64,000 bases of DNA from contig CM066040.1 in the NCBI GenBank assembly GCA_033557465.1, positions 325,394,297 through 325,458,296 of the forward strand, in the 5' to 3' direction. This stretch comes from Ichthyophis bannanicus (taxonomy: Eukaryota > Chordata > Amphibia > Gymnophiona > Ichthyophiidae). This document shows, piece after piece, positions 52,161 through 63,654 of this stretch. Every line of letters starts with the position of its first letter. Within the stretch, counting starts at the first letter, position 1. Both the position numbers and the translations under genes were made by a program. The notes below the pieces were generated by a model. It searched no databases and was not told where the DNA came from. It was given only the letters and a program-made list of their open reading frames with translations.

Positions 52161-53220
52161 TAATGAGGGGCCCAAAAGCAAAATTTTGCTGATGGCTCCC
52201 CACTGTTGCAGCAGCATGCCCCTCCCCTCGATAGCCCCACATTGTCATCGTGGTGGCAGAAAATTTACTTTAATAGGTTTGCCGCTCTCTCTCTGCTCTT
52301 TTAAGTTGCCACTAGGCCTGGCTGCTGTTATCTACCAGGCTGAAGTCTCACAGAGCAGCTGTTATCATGAGCAGAGCTTAATATATTTTTATTTTATTTA
52401 ACCAGTTTATTATACCGTCTTCTCCTTCAATCAAAGCAATTTGCATTATAACCTTGAACTATTTACATTGCAACAATGAAATGGTGGGTGGGCTTATGGC
52501 ATGCAGGGATTTTAACCTAGGAACTTATATGCAGGTCATGGTAGCAGGTGCTGGAGGGTATCTATTTAACGTGAGTTAGGTGTAAATAGTGAGTCTATGG
52601 ATTGTCTATTGGTTGGCGTTCATTATATTTTGCTATGTGATATTCCCGAAGTGTTCTGTGTATAGGAATGTCTTTATTTTTTTCCTAGTCTTTAGTGTCC
52701 ACAGTGGCTCTCAAGTCATCTGGGAGGGAGTTCCATATAGATGGGGCGGAGAGTGAAAATGCTCTGTTGGATGTAATCTGCTATGTCTTTGAATAGTCGC
52801 TGGGTGTACAGATGCAGTTCGTTTGGTTGTTCCTTCTGGTGCGGTTGACCGGATCTCTTTTGATAGGGTCCTTCAGAATGTCTGCTGAAATGTTCTGTAG
52901 GATTTTGAATATGTTGAGTACCATCTTCATCTTGATGCGGGAGTGGACTGGGAGCTAATGCAATTGATTCAGTATGGGAGTGATATGGTCGTGGTTTGAT
53001 GTGCCTGTGATGATGTACGCCATCTTGTTCTGTGCCATCTGCAGTGGGTGAATGGATTTTTTTGGGAGGCCATAGTATAAGGAGTTTCAGTAGTCCAAGA
53101 CTGGTGTGATGATGGCTTGACATATCGCACGGAAGTGCTCCTGGCTGAGGAGGGGCTTTAGCTTCCTAAATGATTTTCATTTTGTGACAGGCATTCTTAG
53201 TAGTCTTATTGATATGGGGT

Positions 53221-55478
53221 GACTCCTAAGTGTCAGACCTTGCTTTTTACAGTTATCTTCCTAGGTGATATCTCTATTGCTAGTGGAACTCTGCCCTATC
53301 TTCTGCCCTTGCCTCTGTACTTCCTCCCATCTCCTGTCCCCTGTCCTCTTCTCAGCATCCAATGTATCATTCTGGACTGTATCTTCACTGATCCTATCTC
53401 CGTCGAGCAGAACACCTCTGATGCAAACACCCCTCCTCCGACTCTTTAGCTTACTTCCATCTCTGCCACTCTCTTTACCGTTCCCTTATTCATTCCTCCA
53501 AGCTCTCCTACTATTCGAATCTGGTTTCCTCCTCATCCAAATCATCCCATCAATTGTATTCCATCCTCCTTTCATTATTCTCTTCTCATTCCTCCTGTTC
53601 CCCTGTCCCTCCTCCTATGTTTCCTGATCCCTCCCTGTTAGCCACTCATTTCGCTGACAAGGTCTTCACCCTCCGCTACTCTTTACCCAGTGCCCCTTCC
53701 TCCCTCTCCTCCTGCCTTCCTTACCCCTCCTCCCTCTCCTGCCTTATCTCACTCTTGGTCTGCCTTCTCCCCTATAACCCCTGCTGAGCTCCTCAAGACC
53801 CATTCATCCTCTTGTGACCTCCTATCCCAGTGACCCTTTTCCTTCTTCTTGGCTTCTTGAACCCTCCCTGGCTCTTCTCCCGTTCCTTCTCACCATATTT
53901 AATTCTAGTCTTGCCTCTGATTCTTTCCCCTCCCTCTGGAAACACACCACCATTCGCCCTATTCTCAAAAAATCCTTTCTTGATCCTACAATTCTTGCCA
54001 GTTGGTGCCCCATCTCTTCTCTTCCTTTTCTCTCTAAAGCTCTCGAAAAACTGATCTTCGCCCAACTAGCTTCCAATTTTGATACCACCTGTGCACTTCA
54101 CCCTTGTCAGTCAGGTTTCCGCTTGGGTCATAGCACAGAAACTATCACACTCTCCCTCCTCAATGAGCTTCACATTTCTCACAATCATGGTGACATCTTT
54201 CTGGCTATGTCTCTAGATCTTTCTTCTGTCTTTGACTTAATCAATCATCATTTTCTTCTCTCCCGTTGCATGACTTTGGGGTTAATGGTTCTGTTCTTTG
54301 TTGGTTCCACTCCATCTATCGTCTCGGACCTTTTCTGTCCAGATTGGTTCATCCTCTTCTCTAGTCACTCCCCTTCCCTGTGGTGTCTCCCAAGGCTCTG
54401 CTCTTGCCCCCTTCTCTTTAATCTATTCCTGGTCCTACTTGCACTTCTTATCCAGCATCATGGAATTTCTGCCTATAACTATGCAGATGACATCCTTCTT
54501 CTTCACCACACCAATCCTTCTGTTCCTGACCTGACCCCCCTGAATGCTGGTCTCTCCTAAATGTCTTCAAATTTCTTTCATCTTAACTCATCTAAGACCT
54601 TTGCTCCTCAATCCCTTCTTTGGCCCCATCCTTGCCATCCTGATCTATACCTTTTGGTTTCTTTCCTTTGGTACTTAGGCATTATACTTGACTCTTCCTT
54701 ATCTTTCCATGATCACATATCATCCATTGTCCAGCATTCTTTCTACTCCCTGTGTCAAATTCATTCTGTCCGTCCGTTTCTTTCCCCCTCTTCTTTGACA
54801 ACTCTTTTGCTTTCTCTGGTCATGTCTTGCACTGACTACTGTAACGTAGTCCTTGCGAGTCTCCCACAGTGCCAGCTCTGCAGATTACAACTCCTCCAAA
54901 ACACTGCTGCCCATAAACTAACCCACTCTTCCCACTTTGACAGTATTATCTTCCTTCTTGCTTGTTTACACTGGTTGCCCATAAAATTCTGTGTACAATA
55001 CAAGATTCTCACCATGAATCATCATGTCATTCACCCCTCAATATCTTGCCGATACCATTCATCTTCATTCCTCTCACTGTTCCCTTCGACGAATCCACTC
55101 TAACCGCCTTCTCCTATCCTCTCCCACACGTGCCCATCTGGAGTCTACCCATTCTACTGCCTTCTTTTTTGCCTTCTTTTTCCTTGTACCCCATCTCTGG
55201 AACTCTCTTCCACCTGATCTCCGTCTGGAACATTCTTTCTCCCACTTTAAGTCTCTCTTGAAGACTCACCTTTTTGTTATTGCTTTCGAGGTTTGCTTTT
55301 TTATTTTTAGCCCTCTAATCTCTTGATTGGCTATTTGGTTTTCCTCTTTTAATCTACCCTTTCCTGTAATTTATGGCACTCTTTTTTTTTTCTTTGTGGT
55401 ATGCAACATTTATTGTAAACCGCCCAGATGCTTCGGTCCAGGGTGATATATCAAAAACCTAATAACGATAAAAACTAA
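53221..55478 (+). mobile_element. L2-type LINE inserted in the minus-strand L2
   Basis: Plus-strand element with RT blocks in an open frame of 248 codons (53814-54560): WKHTTIRPILKKSFLD, HPCQSGFRLGHSTETITLSL, FLAMSLDLSSVFDLINHHFL, YNYADDILLLHHT (YADD intact). It continues with LWYLGIILDSSLSF and LHWLPIKFCVQYKIL (54.66-55.0 kb). It ends with TGTAAACCGCCCAGATGCTTC and ATAACGATAAAAACTAAA near 55478. The upstream part (53221-53800) is pyrimidine-rich with broken frames. Confidence 0.87.
53814..55103 (+). pseudogene. L2 reverse transcriptase, broken
   Basis: Palm with FIRST catalytic block LDLSSVFDLINHH and second YADDILLL, followed by a TAA at 54558-54560. The same frame then stays open to 55103 (MSSNFFHLNSSKTFAPQSLL on), so one stop separates two long parts. 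The SGVPQGS-like block appears shifted in another frame (CGVSQGSALAPF at about 54380), showing a compensated double frameshift. Related to the L2 at 39500-40845. Confidence 0.82.
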
Positions 55479-55844
55479 AGTTAAATGCATTTCTTGTGGT
55501 GAACAGAGTTTCTGCTTTGTTGTAATTTATTCTTAAGTTATTATTCTGGAGCTATTTGTTAATACCTTCCAGGCATCTTGTTATATTTGAGTAGTCAAGG
55601 TTGCTTAGTCAATTGCAGTGAAAATCATAATGTCATTGGCATATACAGTAATTGGTAAAGTGTTTGGTGCTCTTAATGACATTGCAGACAGGCTGTATGT
55701 ATAGATTGAATAGCAATGAGGATATGGATGACCCCTGTGGAATGGAATGGGTTTATTCATGCCGCATTGACTTGCTGCTGACTGTGACTCAGGTTATGAT
55801 CGAAACCACTTTAGGGTGATGTTGTGAGGGCCGATTTCTTGTAG

Positions 55845-56534
55845 TCATTGTAGAAGGATGTTGTGGGATACTGTATCAAAGACCGCTGATATATCTATGA
55901 AAATGAGGAGGAACCCTCTTTTTATGCTGTCTATTCCTTTGATTAGGATGTCGAGGAGTGATGTAAGTAAACTTTCTATAGTAGTAAGTGAAGTAGTTAG
56001 AGAAGCGCAGGATTCTACTATGCTGTGGTTTGGCTTGAAGCCATGTTGGTGGGGGTCCATTGGTGCTTGTATGTTTATGTAATATTGTAGCTGTGTTTGT
56101 ACTGTGTTTTCTATAATTTTGGCTAGGAATGGTATGCTTGAGACTGGTCGATATGACACTGGGTCTTTATTGAGTAAGGCATGTTTGAGGATAGGCTGTA
56201 TGGTCGCTTGCTTTAGTGCTTCTGTTATATAGCCTTGGATGAGGGATGTTTGCATTATTTTGTGTATTAGTGGATTGAGATCTTCCTTGGCTGATTTGAT
56301 CCATGGTACAGGGCATGAGTCAGATGGTGAGATAGTTGATTTTAGAGCAGACATTATTCGGTTTGTGTGTTCCATTGATGGTATACTGAATTCTGTCCAT
56401 GTTTCCGTGATTGTTATGCTTACTGGGTGGTCAGACATGTGTAGCAGTCTATCTTGATAGGTGTTCTTGAGCTTTATCATTAGGTAGTTTGCTACATGTT
56501 GTGGGTAAGAACATAAGAACATAAGACATGCCAT
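55845..56534 (-). pseudogene. L2 reverse transcriptase, central part
   Basis: A 229-codon open frame with the fingers and start of palm: ALKSTISPSDSCPVPWIKSA (about 56.3 kb), ALKQATIQPILK, SYRPVSSIPFLAKIIENTVQ, HQHGFKPNHSIVESCASLTT, FLLIFIDISAVFDTVSHNIL. The first ~10 codons (before 56505) are CR1 sequence read through the junction. It continues, broken, to 55476, where the YxDD block is changed to YAND. Confidence 0.82.
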
Positions 56535-57016
56535 ACTGGGTCAGACCGAGGTCCATCAAGCCCAGTATCCTGTTTCCAACAGTGGCCAATCTAGGTCATA
56601 CGTACCTAGCAGTTTCCCCAAAAGACACAAGTTCCACAATGCTTGTACTGGGTCAAGCATTGATATCCTGGGTCCCTTTTTAATAGTGGTTTATGGACCT
56701 TTCCTCCAGGAACTTGTCCAAACCTTTTTTAAACCCAGCTATACTAACAGCCCTTACCACATCCTCCGGTAACAGATTCCAGAGTTTGATTACACGTTGA
56801 GTGAAAAAATATTTTCTCTTATTTGTCTTAAATAGTTTACCCTGTAGCTTCATTACATGTCCCCTAGTCTTTCTATATTCTGATAGCGTAAACAATTGAT
56901 CCACGTTTATCTGTTCCACTCCATTCATTAATTTATAGACCTCTATCATATCTCCCCTCAGCCGTCTCTTTTCCAGGCTAAAGAGCCCTAACCTTTTTAG
57001 CCTCTCTTCATAGGGT
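56506..57016 (-). mobile_element. CR1 LINE 3' end inside L2
   Basis: Minus-strand CR1 end with TAAGAACATAAGAACATAAG tail and an open C-terminal RT part (56680-56949): [20 protein letters not shown] to the [15 protein letters not shown] end. L2 sequence resumes on both sides. Confidence 0.92.
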
Positions 57017-57121
57017 GAATTACGTTGTCTGTTGTAGGTTTTGGTTCTTTGGTGAGAGTTCAGACAATGTTGAATAACTCTCTGGGCTTGTTTGTAGATG
57101 TCATAATGCGGTTAGTGTGGT

Positions 57122-57760
57122 ATGCAAAACACACGCAAGCCAGTTAAATGCTGGAAAGCAATGAGCACAAATGCTCGAAGCTTATCCAATAAAGTTCCAC
57201 ACCTGGAAGCCCTAATGGTGGAAATGGACTTGGACATTGTGGCCATTACAGAAACATGGTTTAATGAATCACATGATTGGGATATAGCCATAGCTGGCTA
57301 TAATCTATTCAGAAGAGACAGAGAACATGGAAGAGGAGGAGGAGTCAAAAGCAATATTAAAGCTACTGAAATGCAGGGGGCATGGGGAAAAGAAGAAGCG
57401 CTCTGGGTTGTGTTGGAAAGTGGAGATGGCACTGTCATCCATACTGCTGTAGTCTACAGACCTCCGACTCAAATTGAAGAGTTAGATAACGAATTGATTA
57501 TAGGCAGTCAAAATAGCCACAAAGGGGGAAGCGATCATATTGGGTGACTTTAATGTACCAGATGTGGATTGGATTACTCCTTCTGCAAATCTAGAAAGAT
57601 GCAAAAAAATTGTGGATGCTCTCCAAGATGCGTTACTTAGACAAATGGTGATGGAACCAACAAGGGAAAGCTCAACGCTGGATTTAGTGCTCACCAACGG
57701 CAATAGCGTGTCGAATGTCTGGGTGGGTGCACCTGTGAGCAGTAGCGATCATCACACGGT
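57122..57760 (+). pseudogene. CR1 endonuclease domain, broken
   Basis: MSTNARSLSNKVPHLEALMV (N-A-R-S-L block), VAITETWFNESHD (catalytic Glu in E-T-W), GYNLFRRDREHGRGGGV, AVVYRPP, then after a frame change near 57540 GDFNVPDVDW (G-D-F-N block), LDLVLTN and SSDHHTVE (catalytic S-D-H). This is an apurinic/apyrimidinic-type nuclease that nicks the genomic target for priming. The start of the domain is intact but no ORF1 lies upstream. Confidence 0.87.
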
Positions 57761-58100
57761 GGAGTGGAGGAGTGGCCTAGTGGTTGGGGCAAGGTACTTC
57801 GGGCCGGAAGGTCGGGGGTTCAAATCCCACTAGAGGACAGCAACCTTGGGCCGGAAGGACTGGGGTTTCTAGTCCCACAGGTGCTCCTTGTGGTCTTGGG
57901 CAAGCCACTTAACCCTCCATAGCCCATGTTTCCCTGTAAAATAGTTCTCTGTGTGCTGTGCTTTCCTGTCTAATCAATGTGCTTATACCTCAAAAATTTC
58001 CTGTCATGATTTGACAATTTCCAATCTGTAATCAAACCGCTGCTGATCGCTGGAAGTAGCAGTATACAAATGTATACTAAATAAATAAATAAATAAAAAA
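57761..58100 (+). mobile_element. SINE B with a different tail
   Basis: Head GTGGAGGAGTGGCCTAGTGG, box B GGGGTTCAAATCCC and the GTCTTGGGCAAGCCACTTAA block match the other SINE B copies. The 3' part (GTGCTGTGCTTTCCTGTC to AAACCGCTGCTGATCGCTGG, then AAATAAATAAATAAATAAAA) is unlike theirs. It splits the CR1 ORF2 between endonuclease and RT. Confidence 0.85.
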
Positions 58101-58104
58101 CAAG

Positions 58105-59500
58105 GTGCAGTCCAACTATAGCAAACTCAAAGTCCTAAACTTCAAAAATACTGACTTCAATAAAATGTCTATGTACCTAAAGGAGGAGTTGACAGGGTGG
58201 AAGGAGATAAAGGAAGTGGAATTGCAATGGGCTAAACTAAAGGTGGCAATAAAAGGGGCAACAGATAAATATGTAAGAAAAGTAAATAAAAACAAAAGGA
58301 GAAGGAAACCTATTTGGTTTTCCAAAGAAGCGGCTGCTCAAATAAAGGCAAAAAACACAGCTTTCGCAAAATTCAAAAGCTTGCAAACAGAGGAACACAG
58401 AAATGAATACAGGATCAAACTCAAAGAGACAAAAAGAGAAATAAGGATAGCAAAATCAAAGGCATGGGAAAAGATGGCTAAAGATGTTAAGTGTGGCGAG
58501 AAAACTTTCTTCAGGTATATTCAGGAAAGGAAGAAGATCAGAGGTAGAATCGCAGGACTCAGAAGTGCTGGGAATGGACTCGTGAAAAGGGACATTGAAA
58601 AAGCGAAATTGCTAAACAATTACTTCTGCTCTGTTTTTACTAAAGAAAATCCTGGAGAAGGACCAACTGTGACTCCCAAATATAAAAATGAGAATGAAGT
58701 AGATACCACACCATTCACAGAAGATGATGTGTTAGAACTTGCGAAACTGAAAGAGGAGAAGGCCATGGGACCGGATGGGATACATCCCAGGATACTGAAA
58801 GAGCTCAGAGAGGTTCTTGCAGGGCCGTTAAAGGACGTTTTCAACAGTTCCTTGGGAACAGGAGAAGTTCCTCAGGACTGGAGAATGGCTGATGTCGTAC
58901 CTCTACACAAAAGTGGTGACAGGGAAGAAGTGTCAAACTACAGGCCCGTGAGCCTTACCTTGGTGGCGGGAAAAGTAATGTAGGTGCTTCTGAAGGAGAG
59001 AATAGTGAACTTTCTCTAAACCAACAGGTTGCAAGATCCGAGGCAACATGGTTTTACCAAAGGACGATCTTGCCAAACAAATCTGATTGAGTTCTTTGAC
59101 TGGGTGACCAGAGAACTAGATCAGGGGCATGCGATGGATGTCATCTACCTGGATTTCAGCAAAGCCTTTGATACTGTTCCTCATAGGAGGCTTATCAATA
59201 AACTCAATAGTTTGGGGATGGGTCCCAAGGTGGTAAACTGGCTCAGAAATTGGTTTACTGATAAGACGACAGAAGGTGATGGTAAATGGAGCTCATTAGG
59301 AGGAAAGGAAAGTGATTAGCGGGGTGCCCCAGGGTTTGGTCCTGGGCCCGGCACTGTTCATTGTATTTGTGAGTGATATTGCTGAAAGACTGAATGGAAA
59401 GGTCTGTCTTTTTGCAGATGACACGAAAATTTGCAACGGAGTGGACTCCCCCGAGGGAGTGGTTAACATGAGAAAAGATCTACAAAAGCTTGGCAATTAA
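58105..59500 (+). pseudogene. CR1 reverse transcriptase N-terminal and palm, broken
   Basis: Open 58105-58983: linker, then MGPDGIHPRILKEL, VPQDWRMADVVPLHKSGDRE, NYRPVSLTLVAGKVM and a TAG. Next 59029-59319: RQHGFTKGRSCQTNLIEF, VIYLDFSKAFDTVPHRRL (first catalytic Asp). Then 59312-59500: SGVPQGLVLGPALFIVF and KVCLFADDTKICNG (FADD). After 59500 about 15 codons of thumb sequence are lost. Active-site residues remain, but stops and shifts make it inactive. Confidence 0.88.
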
Positions 59501-59521
59501 CATTGCAGAAACCCAAGGGAA

Positions 59522-60200
59522 ATGTACGCGATAGGGGGCGAGAGGTTGGTGTGCACGGATCAGGAGAAAGACCTTGGTGTGATTATTTCTATAGATCTCA
59601 AGGTGGCAAAACAGTGCGACGAGGCGGTGGCAAAAGGCAGGAGGATGTTGGGCTGCATGCGAAGAGGAATTACCAGCAGAAAGAAAGAGGTTCTAATGCC
59701 ACTGTACAAGTCACTGGTGAGGCCTCACTTGGAATACTCTGTTCAGTTTTGGAGACCGTATCTTGCAAAGGATGTAAAAAGAATGAAGAATGGAAACTAT
59801 TCAGAGGAAGGCGACCAAAATGATTTGGAGCTTGCGTCAGAAGCCTTATGAGGAGAGACTTGAAGACCTAAATATGTACACTTTGGAGGAGAGGAGGGAC
59901 AGGGGAGATATGATTCAGACCTTTAAATACTTAAAGAGAAATAATGAACAAACAAACCTCTTCCAAAGACGGGGAAACTGTAAAACTAGAGGGCATAACA
60001 TGAAGCTGCAAGGTGGAAAATTGAAAGGCAATGTCAGGAAATACTTTTTCACTGAGAGGGTGGTGGATGCTTGGAATGCCCTCCCGATGGAGGTGGTGGG
60101 GGCAAGTACAGTGACAGAATTCAAAATGGCATGGGACAGACACAGTGGATCCCTTTACAGCAACAGGATAACATCAAAATCAACTGAACCAACTAACTTC
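59522..60200 (+). pseudogene. CR1 RT C-terminal part, broken
   Basis: 59522-59851: EKDLGVIISIDLKVAKQCDE, MPLYKSLVRPHLEYSVQFWR. 59790-60332 (shifted): QRKATKMIWSLRQKPYEERL, YTLEERRDRGDMIQTFKYLK, KYFFTERVVDAWNALPMEVV. The two frames overlap, so one small indel lies near 59790-59850. Confidence 0.87.
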
Positions 60201-60517
60201 TCAACAAATAGGGGTGCCCTGCATGGAGCGGTGGGTTCACCCCTAAACAAAGACATGGGGAGGGGTGGCCTGAGGGGCGGCCTGCACAGAGTGGCACCTA
60301 CTCCTGCCATCTTACTCCGGCCATCTTACTAGGCAGACTAGATGGACCATACTGGTCTTTATCTGCTGTTATTTACTATGTTACTGTGTTACTATGTATT
60401 CATGCTTGCATCTGTTAATCTTGTTACCTGGTTCTATATTGTTGCAATGTTTCTTGATCTTTGTTCTGTCTCCATTTTCTCCCAATTTTTCTTAACGTCC
60501 ACTTTGCTGTTTTTATA

Positions 60518-61260
60518 TCATTGGAGGACCATGGTGCCAATCTTGTTCTTTGAGTTGTGATTTTCTTTCTGTCTGGTGCTGCTGCGGCAGCCAGTGATGG
60601 AATGGTTCCAGTTTTCTATTGCTCTGTCGAGGTCTGTGCTTTCTTGGTGTACTTTCAAGAGGATTTCTTGTAGGAATTGTTCCTTATCGAATCTCGTGAC
60701 TCTTCTGACATTGAGTTGCTGGTTTTTTAGAGTGGTTTGGTTACTGATCATCATGTTGAATGCTATTATAAGATGATTAGACCAGGGTGTCAGTGTTATT
60801 ATAGGGGGTGATATTGCGTTTTGTTCTGTCAGCTTCTTAAGGGCAAAGAGGAGGTTGGGGATAGAGCCAAGCTGAGGCATGGGGGTGTGTAGTAGTTGTG
60901 AATATTGCAGTGATTCCATGGCTTTCAGGAACGCGTTGGTCTGCTTGTTGGATGTTTAATTGAGGTTGTTAGTGGCTTGTGGTGGGAGTTAAATGCACAC
61001 GCTGAATCAAGTACTGTGGAGAGCTCGCTAGCATTGGCATTTGGGGTGAGGCATACAGAAATGCATTTGTTCTCAGTAGTGAGTATATTGCTCTGTGCTG
61101 TGCTGGCTGTTTTAAATCTGAAATGATTCCTTGCTAATGCAAGCAGTCCTCCACTCCTCTTGTATGATTGTGGGCAGTTGAAAGCTGTGTAATTGGGTGG
61201 TGTGATCTGGTTCAGAATGACTTGGTCTGTGCTTGTTAGCCAGGTTTCAGTTATGCACAT
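60518..61260 (-). pseudogene. L2 endonuclease domain, broken
   Basis: Segment 60925-61260 starts MCITETWLTSTDQVILNQIT and has SYKRSGGLLALARN, the E-T-W and G-G blocks of an apurinic-type LINE endonuclease. After a stop at 60925 another frame, 60518-60919, continues with the linker LDRAIENWNHSITGC towards the RT. The N-terminal INARSVRNK block is separated by the L2 fragment at 61263-62145. Confidence 0.72.
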
Positions 61261-61262
61261 TA

Positions 61263-62145
61263 TTTTATTTAATTATTTATTTAACAGCTCTTATATACCG
61301 CGCTATTTGACATCAGTGCGGTTTACATTAAACAAAATACACTCAGATTTAGAGAACTTGTCCAAGTTACAGGTAACAGGGGAATAAAACAAGGATTAAC
61401 TGGGGAAGAGCATATAAATAATTAAATAAAAGCAATTACATCAGACTAGAGATCTTGAGTGGGTATAGTGACATGTCATAAATAACATTTAACAGAGCAG
61501 GTATATACAGTGAAATATCATAAGGTGGAACGGTCTAACATCAACATTTAACTATTATTGCTGAGTTGAGATAATGGGGTGAGAGGAGGGGAAATATTGA
61601 TGTAAGAGAAGTGTTGTAAAAAAAGGTGGGTTTTTAAAGCTTTTCTAAATTGCGATATATCTTTTATCAATCTGATGTTTAATGGAAGCTTATTCCAGCA
61701 CCTTGGAGCAAAGGATGAAAATGATCTGTTAATGGTAGTCTGAGTACATTTTACTAATTTATTTGGAATCACTAGAGTATTTTCAGTTGTAGATCTTCTT
61801 GATCTGTTGTTTTGGGTATGAATGAGTAGATCAGAGATTGAAGGAGGTGAAATATTATGGAACGCTTTGAAGGTCATAAGAAGTGTTTTATAAGATAATC
61901 TACAAATTATTGGGAGCCAGTGAAGCTCCATTAGAATGGGGGTTATGTGTTGTCTCCTTGTAATTCCGCATAGTGATCTAGCTGCTGCATTCATAGCAAG
62001 CTGTAATGGATTAAGCGTAGATTTAGGTAGGCCTTGCAGGATAATATTCGCATAGTCAAAATGTGGGGTGACTAGCGCTTGGAATGTTGTGCGGAAATCA
62101 TCGGGGTCTAACATGGGTTTTAGGTGTCGTTGATCTTGGAAATAG
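61263..62145 (-). mobile_element. L2-type LINE 3' fragment inside the L2 endonuclease
   Basis: Minus-strand open frame 61548-62114: LVTPHFDYANIILQGLPKST, then ITPILMELHWLPIICRLSYK, RCWNKLPLNIRLIKDISQFR and KALKTHLFLQHF, a complete L2 C-terminal part. The 3' end has complementary ATTTATTTAACAGCTCTTATATACCGCG at 61273-61300. It is inserted in the same direction as the host L2, between its INARSVRNK and MCITETW blocks. About 188 codons remain open, suggesting a young copy. Confidence 0.85.
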
Positions 62146-62852
62146 TCATTTATAGTATTATGTTTGTTTCTGACTGACCTTGCATTAATTAGGGCGCATC
62201 TGATTGTTGTACTTAGGATGGGGCTGGTTTGTGTATTGTATGGGAGTCTATTCTAGTGGGCTTAATTTGTCCTCCTGTTTGATGGATTGAGTGTGTGTTG
62301 GCATGACGTCCTGTGTTGTCTTTCAGTTAGAAGCAGTGGCATGAAGATAGTGGAGTGGCTCCTGCATAATATAATATAATGTGTAGGAGGAGCAGTAGGA
62401 AGAGTAGGGTATTGTAGGTCTTCATGTTGTGATTTTCTAGTTTAGGCTTTCTTGAGTTCATTGTTTTCTGTGGATCATTCTCTAGTGATGCGTGGTGTAA
62501 GTACTTAACTGTAAGGCAAATATCCCTGGCAGAGAGTGTCACTTGAGGTTGAGGACTATGGTCTGATCCGGGAACTAGGTCCAAGCCTGGTAGTCTTAGT
62601 CCAGGCTGTAGCTACAGTGAGAGAGAGGATAGGTTGTCCGTTGCTTCTCATTTGCTAGTATCTGGTTTTCTGTTGTTCCTTGAAGGGGTAGGTGTTTTCG
62701 GGATCAGATTCTGCATGATGTCTGAGAGAATGTCAGGGCTATCTTTTGTTTCCATTATGTCCCAGGCTAAGGGCCATTTGGCATGGTCCTTAGGCACAGG
62801 TCCACCAGGCGCGGGTGCACCTAAGATGCCTGATTAAGAAGAAGGGAGGCGT

Positions 62853-63345
62853 GTGATGCTGTGGCAGCAAGGAGGAGCTTACCTCCTTGCCACACGGCTT
62901 CCCTCGGTGCTTTCCTCAGTCGGGGCTTTTCTTGCTCGTTTATGCAGCGGGGAATTTAAATATTGTAATACTAGTCTTTGGATCGGGGGCTCTGATGCTC
63001 ATTTTCACAATGGGGAGCTGAAGCCGGTAGAGGAGAGAGCTGCCATGGTATTCAGGTCTTCATGGCTCAAATGAGAATGCCAAAAGAGAGAGTGAAGGGA
63101 AGGAGATGAGCTGTTTTAAAGGGATCGATAATGCTGCGGCGGCAAGGAGGAGCTTTCCTCCACGCCACAGGGCTTCTCTGGGTGCTTTCCTCAGTCAGGG
63201 CTTTTCTTGCTCATTTATGCAGCGGGGAATTTAAATATCATACTACTAGTCTTTGGATCGGGGGCTCTGATGCTTGTTTTCACAGTGGGGAGCTTAAGCT
63301 GGTAGAGGAGAGCTGTAGTAGCAGGCTTTTCCTCATAACGATAAT
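62853..63345 (-). repeat. Two tandem units at the L2 5' end
   Basis: Units at 62853-63066 and 63131-63345, repeating about every 278 bp. They share GGCAAGGAGGAGCTT, GGTGCTTTCCTCAGTC, TTTATGCAGCGGGGAATTTAAA and CTAGTCTTTGGATCGGGGGC. They lie upstream (on the minus strand) of the L2 coding region. They may be 5'-UTR monomers with promoter function, as known for some LINEs; no direct proof. Confidence 0.6.
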
Positions 63346-63450
63346 ATCCAGACACTCTCATTCACTCAGGTAGAATTTGTACTGGAATGGGGTGGAACGG
63401 TGTTTTGGCACTTCTTAAACCCAGGAAATAATTGTGCAGCCATTATGGAA

Positions 63451-63600
63451 GCATTTTCATTTGCTCCCGCGGCTGTGCTGCACTAAAACAGCCCAGCCCA
63501 CAGCATTTTAAACAAAGCTTTTAATGAAAATGCCACGGACCGGGCTGCTTCAGTGCAGCACAGCCATGGGACCAAACAAATGCTCCCACGATGGCTGCAA
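63451..63600. repeat. Imperfect palindrome
   Basis: GCAGCCATTATGGAAGCA...CGCGGCTGTGCTGCACTAAAACAGCCC on the left is inverted on the right as GGGCTGCTTCAGTGCAGCACAGCCATGG...GCTCCCACGATGGCTGC. It lies just before a G-rich tandem array, the same layout as in the hAT elements at 3251 and 34541. Confidence 0.7.
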
Positions 63601-63654
63601 GAAGAGGAGGTAGCTGACTGGGCAATGTGAGGAGAAGAAAGTTAGATGGAGAGC

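Larger units (their letters stand above)
57122..60398 (+). mobile_element. CR1 (second family) nearly complete ORF2, split by a SINE
   Basis: The longest LINE copy here: from the endonuclease to the 3' tip GATGGACCATACTGGTC then TTTACTATGTTACTGTGTTACTATG. It is interrupted by SINE B (57761-58100) and has a deletion after 59500. It is inserted into the minus-strand L2. It differs in sequence and tail from the TTATGTTC-tailed CR1 family. Confidence 0.92.
52385..63400 (-). mobile_element. L2-type LINE, dispersed by nested insertions
   Basis: One minus-strand L2 in pieces: 62146-63400 (5' part), 60399-61262 (endonuclease), 57017-57121, 55476-56505 (RT) and 52385-53220 (C-terminus and 3' end). 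Signatures, 5' to 3': INARSVRNKHNTINDY (about 62185), MCITETWLTS (61260), LDRAIENWNHSITGC-like (60.6 kb), DPVSYRPVSSIPFLAKIIEN and DPHQHGFKPNHSIVE (56.0-56.2 kb), DISAVFDTVSHNILLQ (55.87 kb), YANDIMIF in place of YADD (about 55.63 kb), then an HWLPVHSRIKMK-like reading at about 52.95 kb. The A-D-D to A-N-D change and many frame breaks make it inactive. Confidence 0.8.
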
